Below, one piece after another: positions 60,050-64,000 of a stretch of 64,000 nucleotides of DNA. Within the stretch, counting starts at the first letter, position 1, and the number at the start of each line of letters is the position of its first letter. The translations under genes were made by a program, and so were the position numbers. The stretch comes from Streptomyces pseudovenezuelae (GTDB lineage: Bacteria; Actinomycetota; Actinomycetes; Streptomycetales; Streptomycetaceae): assembly GCF_001513955.1 (NCBI RefSeq), contig NZ_KQ948150.1, forward strand, positions 372,001 through 436,000. The letters are read 5' to 3'. The notes under the pieces were generated by a model. It was not told the origin of the DNA. It saw only the letters and a program-made list of their open reading frames with translations, and searched no databases.

Positions 60050-62032
60050 ATGACTTCCTCCCCCCTGCCGCTGAGCCGGCGCCGGCTGCTGGCGGCGGCC
60101 GGTGCCGCGACAGCTGTCGGCCTGCTGCGGTTCGCGCCCGACGCCGCCGCCACCGAGGGCCCCCAGAGCTACAACCCGAGCTGGTCCTCCGTGGACCAGC
60201 ACCCCCCGGCCCCCGCCTGGTTCCAGGACGCCAAGTTCGGCATCTACTACCACTGGGGCGCCTTCAGCGTCCCCGCCTTCGGCAACGAGTGGTATCCGCG
60301 CAACATGTACATCGGCGGCTCGGCCGAGAACAACCACCACAAGGCCACCTACGGCGACCCCTCGGCCTGGCCGTACCACAACTTCATCGACGGCGCCCGC
60401 GACAAGGCGGGCAACTTCGTGCAGTTCGCCCCCAAGCTGGTCTCCCAGGGCGGCAAGTGGGACCCGGACGCCTGGGCCCGCCTCTTCAAGGCGGCGGGCG
60501 CGAGATTCGCCGGCCCGGTCGCCGAACACCACGACGGCTTCTCCATGTGGAACAGCCGCTCCAACCCGTGGAACTCGGTCCAGCACGGCCCCAAGCTGGA
60601 CCTGGCGGGACTGCACGCACAGGCCATCCGCGGGCAGGGGCTGAAGTTCATGGCCTCGCTGCACCACGCGTACCACTTCAACGGCTTCTACGACCATGTG
60701 CCGAACCAGTCGGACCCGGCGCTCCGCATCCTCTACGGCCAGCAGGGCTCGGCGCCGGAGAACAAGCTCTGGTACGACAAGCTGGTCGAGGTCATCGACG
60801 GCTACCAGCCGGACCTGGTCTGGCAGGACTTCGACCTGAACCTCGTGCAGGAGTCCTACCGGCTGCAGTTCCTCGCGCACTACTACAACCAGGCCGTCGC
60901 GTGGAACAAGGACGTGGTCGCGACCTACAAGGACGGCCTCAACAACAAGGGCGAGGTCTTCGACTTCGAGCGCGGAGGCCCGGCAGGACTGCTCACCCCC
61001 TACTGGCTCACCGACGACAGCATCTCCTCCTCCAGCTGGTGCTACACGGTGGGCATCGGCTACTACTCGACGCAGGCCCTGCTGCACTCGCTGATCGACC
61101 GGGTCAGCAAGGGCGGCAGCATGCTGCTGAACATCGCCCCGATGGCCGACGGCACCATCCCCTCCGGACAGCAGTCCATCCTGCTCGCCATGGGCGACTG
61201 GCTCGGCCGCTTCGGCGAGGCGGTCTACGCCACCCGCTCCTGGGCCAGTTACGGAGAGGGCCCCACCAAGATGGGCGGAGGCTCCTTCAGCGGCCCGGTG
61301 GCCGGCAAACCGCAGGACATCCGGTTCACCCGCAGCCGGGACAACAAGGTCCTGTACGCCACCGCGCTGGGCTGGCAGGGCGGCACCATGACCGTCACGA
61401 CGCTGAACGCGAACCAGATCAACCTCAGCAGCCTGACCGGCGCCCAACTGCTCGGCAACACCGCCGGCACCTACATCGACCTGCCCGCGCCGACCCAGGA
61501 CGCGTCCGGCCTGCACCTCACCATGCCCTCGTCCAACCCGCCCTTCAGCGCCCTGGCGTACACGGTCAGGCTCACCTTCTCCGGTGAGATCCCCGTCCTG
61601 GGCGCGCCGGGCGGCTCCACGGCCTGGGTGAAGATCGCCAACGTGACCAGCGGACTGGTGCTCGACGGCGGGGGCAGTGTCGCCGCCGGCTCCAACCTCA
61701 AGCAGTGGAGCTACGACGGGAGCACCAACCTGCAGTGGCAGCTGATCGACCTCGGCAACGGCTACCACCGCATCGTCAACCGCACCAACGGCATGGCCGC
61801 CGACAGTTACGGCAACACCGCCAACGGCGCTCCCGCCCGCCAGCAGGCCTGGAACGGCGGCAACAACCAGCAGTGGTCGCTGGTCGGCCTCGGCAACAAC
61901 CGCTACCAGATCGTCAACCGGGGCACCGGAACCGCCCTCGACGGCAGCGGCAGCACCACGAGCGGTTCCACCACCGTGCTGTGGACGCCGAACTCCAGCA
62001 CCAACAACGAATGGACCGTCACCGCCGTCTGA
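60050..62032 (+). CDS. Secreted GH29 alpha-L-fucosidase with ricin-type domain
   Basis: ATG 60050 follows GAAAGG; 660 residues. The twin-arginine signal SRRRLLAAAGAA indicates Tat export of a folded protein, unlike most neighbours. The GH29 domain (about 45-400) has WFQDAKFGIYYHWGAFSVPAFGNEWYPRNMY, AEHHDGFSMWNS and LVWQDFDLN with nucleophile Asp260, plus GGSMLLNIAPMADG. A beta domain follows. The ricin-type module (about 525-660) has three long units (NLQW, NQQW, NNEW), different from the short CBM13 repeats of its neighbours. It removes alpha-L-fucose, as found on xyloglucan and arabinogalactan. Confidence 0.93.
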   Translation: MTSSPLPLSRRRLLAAAGAATAVGLLRFAPDAAATEGPQSYNPSWSSVDQHPPAPAWFQDAKFGIYYHWGAFSVPAFGNEWYPRNMYIGGSAENNHHKATYGDPSAWPYHNFIDGARDKAGNFVQFAPKLVSQGGKWDPDAWARLFKAAGARFAGPVAEHHDGFSMWNSRSNPWNSVQHGPKLDLAGLHAQAIRGQGLKFMASLHHAYHFNGFYDHVPNQSDPALRILYGQQGSAPENKLWYDKLVEVIDGYQPDLVWQDFDLNLVQESYRLQFLAHYYNQAVAWNKDVVATYKDGLNNKGEVFDFERGGPAGLLTPYWLTDDSISSSSWCYTVGIGYYSTQALLHSLIDRVSKGGSMLLNIAPMADGTIPSGQQSILLAMGDWLGRFGEAVYATRSWASYGEGPTKMGGGSFSGPVAGKPQDIRFTRSRDNKVLYATALGWQGGTMTVTTLNANQINLSSLTGAQLLGNTAGTYIDLPAPTQDASGLHLTMPSSNPPFSALAYTVRLTFSGEIPVLGAPGGSTAWVKIANVTSGLVLDGGGSVAAGSNLKQWSYDGSTNLQWQLIDLGNGYHRIVNRTNGMAADSYGNTANGAPARQQAWNGGNNQQWSLVGLGNNRYQIVNRGTGTALDGSGSTTSGSTTVLWTPNSSTNNEWTVTAV

Positions 62033-62085
62033 ACACCAGCGCTCCCCGCGCCTCTCCCTCTCACCCCCCACGGAAGAAGGAACGC

Positions 62086-63429
62086 ATGAAACGCACACCG
62101 CTCTTACTGTCGCTCGCGGCCGCGCTGCTTCTGGTTCTGACGGGCACGGGCAGCTCGTTCGCCAGCGGCCTCGGCGCGCTGGCTTCGGTCAGGGGTGCCG
62201 GCGGCGTCAACGCGACCGCCGGCTGCGGCAAGGTGCCCACACTGACGAGTGGGACGCACACGATCCAGAGCGGCGGCCAGAACCGCACGTACATCCTGCG
62301 GGTCCCCGCCGGCTACGACAACAACCACCCCTACCGGCTGGTCTTCGGCTTCCACTGGCGGGGCGGCACCGCCAACGACGTCGACTCGGGCGGAACGGAC
62401 GGGTACAACTGGTCCTACTACGGCCTCAGGCGCCTGGCGGACAACGCGAACAACAGCACCATCTTCGTCGCCCCCCAGGGCAACGGCAACGGCTGGGCCA
62501 ACCCCGGCGGCCAGGACGTGGCCTTCGTCGACGCCATGGTCAACCAGATCGAGTCAGGTCTGTGCGTCGACACCACCCAGCTGTTCTCCGCCGGATTCAG
62601 CTACGGCGGCGCGATGTCGTACGCCCTCGCCTGCTCCCGTGCGACGGTCTTCCGCGCGGTCGCCGTCTACTCCGGCGCGAACCTCAGCGGCTGCAACGGC
62701 GGCACCCAGCCCATCGCCTACATGGGGCTGCACGGCGGCAGGGACAACGTCCTGCCCATCGCATCGGGACGCCAACTGCGTGACACCTTCGTCCGCAACA
62801 ACGGCTGCACCCCGCAGAACCCGCCCGAGCCGGCCTACGGAAGCCTGACGCACATCATCACCACCTACTCCGGATGCAGGTCCGGATACCCCGTCGTCTG
62901 GGCCGCGTTCGACGGAGCGGGCCACGACCCGGGACCCATCGACGGCTCCACCGGTGACGGCTGGCGCACCTGGACGTCGGCCGCGGTGTGGCAGTTCTTC
63001 ACCCAGTTCGACTCGGGCACGCCGCCGACTCCGCAGCCCACCGACAACCAGGAGATCGTCGGCCAGCAGTCGGGACGCTGCCTCGACATCAACAACTCGA
63101 CCACGGCCAACGGCACGCAGGCACAGCTGTGGGACTGCAACGGCGGCGCCAACCAGCGCTGGACCCACACCACCGGAAAGCAGCTGGTGGTCTACGGCAA
63201 CAAGTGCCTGGGCGTCGGCCAGGGCGCGGGCAACGGCGCCCCGGCGGCGATCTGGGACTGCAACGGCCAGGCGGACCAGCAGTGGAACATCAACCCGGAC
63301 GGCACGATCACGGCGGCGCAGTCGGGGCTCTGCCTGGACGCCAGCGGCCAGGGGACCGGCAACGGGACGAAGGTCCAGCTGTGGAGTTGCTCGGGCGGCG
63401 CCAACCAGCACTGGCGCCTGCAGAGCTGA
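62086..63429 (+). CDS. Secreted CE1/LpqC-type esterase (feruloyl-esterase-like) with CBM13
   Basis: ATG 62086 follows GAAGGAA; 447 residues with a signal ending near SFASG. The alpha/beta-hydrolase domain (about 40-305) has the PHB-depolymerase/feruloyl-esterase pattern: ILRVPAGYDNNHPYRLVFGFHWRGG (oxyanion region), FSAGFSYGGAMSYALAC (Ser172), LHGGRDNVLP (Asp) and DGAGHDPGP (His). The CBM13 (about 320-447) has NQRW, DQQW and NQHW. It probably frees ferulic acid or similar groups that link arabinose side chains in grass xylan. It is last in the operon and is followed by a terminator hairpin. Confidence 0.87.
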   Translation: MKRTPLLLSLAAALLLVLTGTGSSFASGLGALASVRGAGGVNATAGCGKVPTLTSGTHTIQSGGQNRTYILRVPAGYDNNHPYRLVFGFHWRGGTANDVDSGGTDGYNWSYYGLRRLADNANNSTIFVAPQGNGNGWANPGGQDVAFVDAMVNQIESGLCVDTTQLFSAGFSYGGAMSYALACSRATVFRAVAVYSGANLSGCNGGTQPIAYMGLHGGRDNVLPIASGRQLRDTFVRNNGCTPQNPPEPAYGSLTHIITTYSGCRSGYPVVWAAFDGAGHDPGPIDGSTGDGWRTWTSAAVWQFFTQFDSGTPPTPQPTDNQEIVGQQSGRCLDINNSTTANGTQAQLWDCNGGANQRWTHTTGKQLVVYGNKCLGVGQGAGNGAPAAIWDCNGQADQQWNINPDGTITAAQSGLCLDASGQGTGNGTKVQLWSCSGGANQHWRLQS

Positions 63430-63445
63430 CCGACCTCGGTCAGCG

Positions 63446-63485
63446 GCGCCTCGTCGAAGTCTCTCGGATTCCTTCGGCGAGGCGC
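63446..63485. terminator. Hairpin terminator at the end of the enzyme locus
   Basis: GCGCCTCGTCGAAG (63446-63459) pairs with CTTCGGCGAGGCGC (63472-63485) with one T-G mismatch and a 12-base loop. It lies 16 bp after the esterase stop and before the convergent MOSC gene. Confidence 0.75.
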
Positions 63486-63542
63486 ACGACTGCCGGACCG
63501 GCTGCCCCTCGGTGGAGGAGCAGCCGGCCGGTGGGGCGAGTG

Positions 63543-64000
63543 TCAGACCCGGTCCAGGGGCCGGTGCGGACCACTGGGACGCTCCACGTCGATCGTGTCC
63601 CCGGGGCGCACCACACCGCCTTCCCGCACGATGCTCATGATTCCGGCCTTGCGTACGATCTTCCCCGCGTCGTCGCGGCCGACCACCTGCTTCAGCAGTC
63701 CGTCCTGGAAGGTGTCGATCTGCAGGCAGGGATTGCGCAGACCGGTGATCTCCAGGACCGCGGAATCGCCGATACGCAGCAATGTGCCGACCGACAGACC
63801 GAGCAGATCGATACCGCGCGTGGTGATGTTCTCGCCGAGTTCGCCGGGCGCCACCTTGAACCCCGCCCCGACGACCTCGGCGAAGAGCTCTTCATGCATG
63901 AGGTGGACCTGGCGCAGATTCGGCTGGGTGGGGTCCTGCGCGACGCGCGAGCGGTGCTTGACCGTCACACCGGCGTGCACGTCCCCCTCCACACCAAGCC
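63543..64000 (-). CDS. MOSC-domain protein, N-terminus beyond window
   Basis: The frame is open to the window edge; about 152 C-terminal residues are visible. MOSC motifs include the start-region VEGDVHAG, ELFAEVVGAGFKVAPGELGENITTRG, LLRIGDSAVLEITGLRNPCLQID (with the conserved Cys that is thought to bind a metal-sulfur centre) and a GIMSIVREGGVVRPGDTI end. MOSC proteins are related to the C-terminal domain of molybdenum-cofactor sulfurase and to YiiM-like enzymes that handle N-hydroxylated compounds. It is convergent with the enzyme locus and apparently unrelated to it. Confidence 0.9.
   Translation of the reverse strand, partial: LGVEGDVHAGVTVKHRSRVAQDPTQPNLRQVHLMHEELFAEVVGAGFKVAPGELGENITTRGIDLLGLSVGTLLRIGDSAVLEITGLRNPCLQIDTFQDGLLKQVVGRDDAGKIVRKAGIMSIVREGGVVRPGDTIDVERPSGPHRPLDRV

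Overview
The window reads as chromosomal DNA of a Streptomyces or a very close relative. It is uniformly GC-rich with strong third-position GC bias and many GTG starts. It carries actinobacterial families (HicB-DUF4097-ABC operon, ECF sigma factor, kdp system with a separate kdpF) and a large set of secreted enzymes with CBM13/ricin-type lectin modules. No rRNA, tRNA, CRISPR array, insertion sequence or prophage was seen.

Layout. (1) 1-2.4 kb: a TetR regulator and an FAD oxidoreductase diverge from an alpha/beta hydrolase across a 38-bp palindrome. (2) 2.4-16.8 kb: a potassium/ion-homeostasis block. It has a helical-repeat protein, two paralogous membrane proteins flanking a broken gene and a CPA1 Na+/H+ antiporter, a KimA-like K+ permease, then an unannotated 27-residue membrane protein, kdpF, A, B, C, E and D. 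CGTCA(A/G) repeats spaced 11 bp apart lie before several of these genes and look like one shared response-regulator operator, probably for KdpE. (3) 17-20.4 kb: a ribbon-helix-helix (HicB-like) regulator, DUF4097 protein and drug-type ABC exporter, preceded by two helically phased arrays of GGYRCCA. (4) 21-22.7 kb: an ECF-like sigma factor with a translationally coupled partner, then a small membrane protein behind a 14-bp hairpin.

(5) 22.7-42.7 kb: mixed metabolic and regulatory genes. These are two APC permeases with a GntR regulator, an operon of HAD phosphatase, sirtuin and small-molecule kinase, two MFS exporters, several TetR regulators with readable operators, an LmeA-like lipoprotein, a degraded alpha/beta hydrolase, a GlxA-type regulator, an HD hydrolase, a quinone-oxidoreductase-like protein, a membrane metallophosphoesterase and a MerR regulator.

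(6) 43.7-63.4 kb: a plant-polysaccharide degradation locus of ten secreted proteins, all on the + strand and every one with a CBM13/ricin module. They are three GH54 arabinofuranosidases, a beta-helix protein, an SGNH esterase, a GH10 xylanase, a GH27 enzyme, a GH39-like enzyme, a GH59 enzyme, a GH29 fucosidase and a feruloyl-esterase-like protein. There is no transporter or regulator inside. A near-perfect CebR-type box inside the first gene suggests control from elsewhere. Together the set could strip arabinose, galactose and fucose side chains and acyl groups from arabinoxylan or arabinogalactan and cut the xylan backbone. A partial MOSC-domain gene ends the window.

Protein families were assigned by reading motifs, without database searches.
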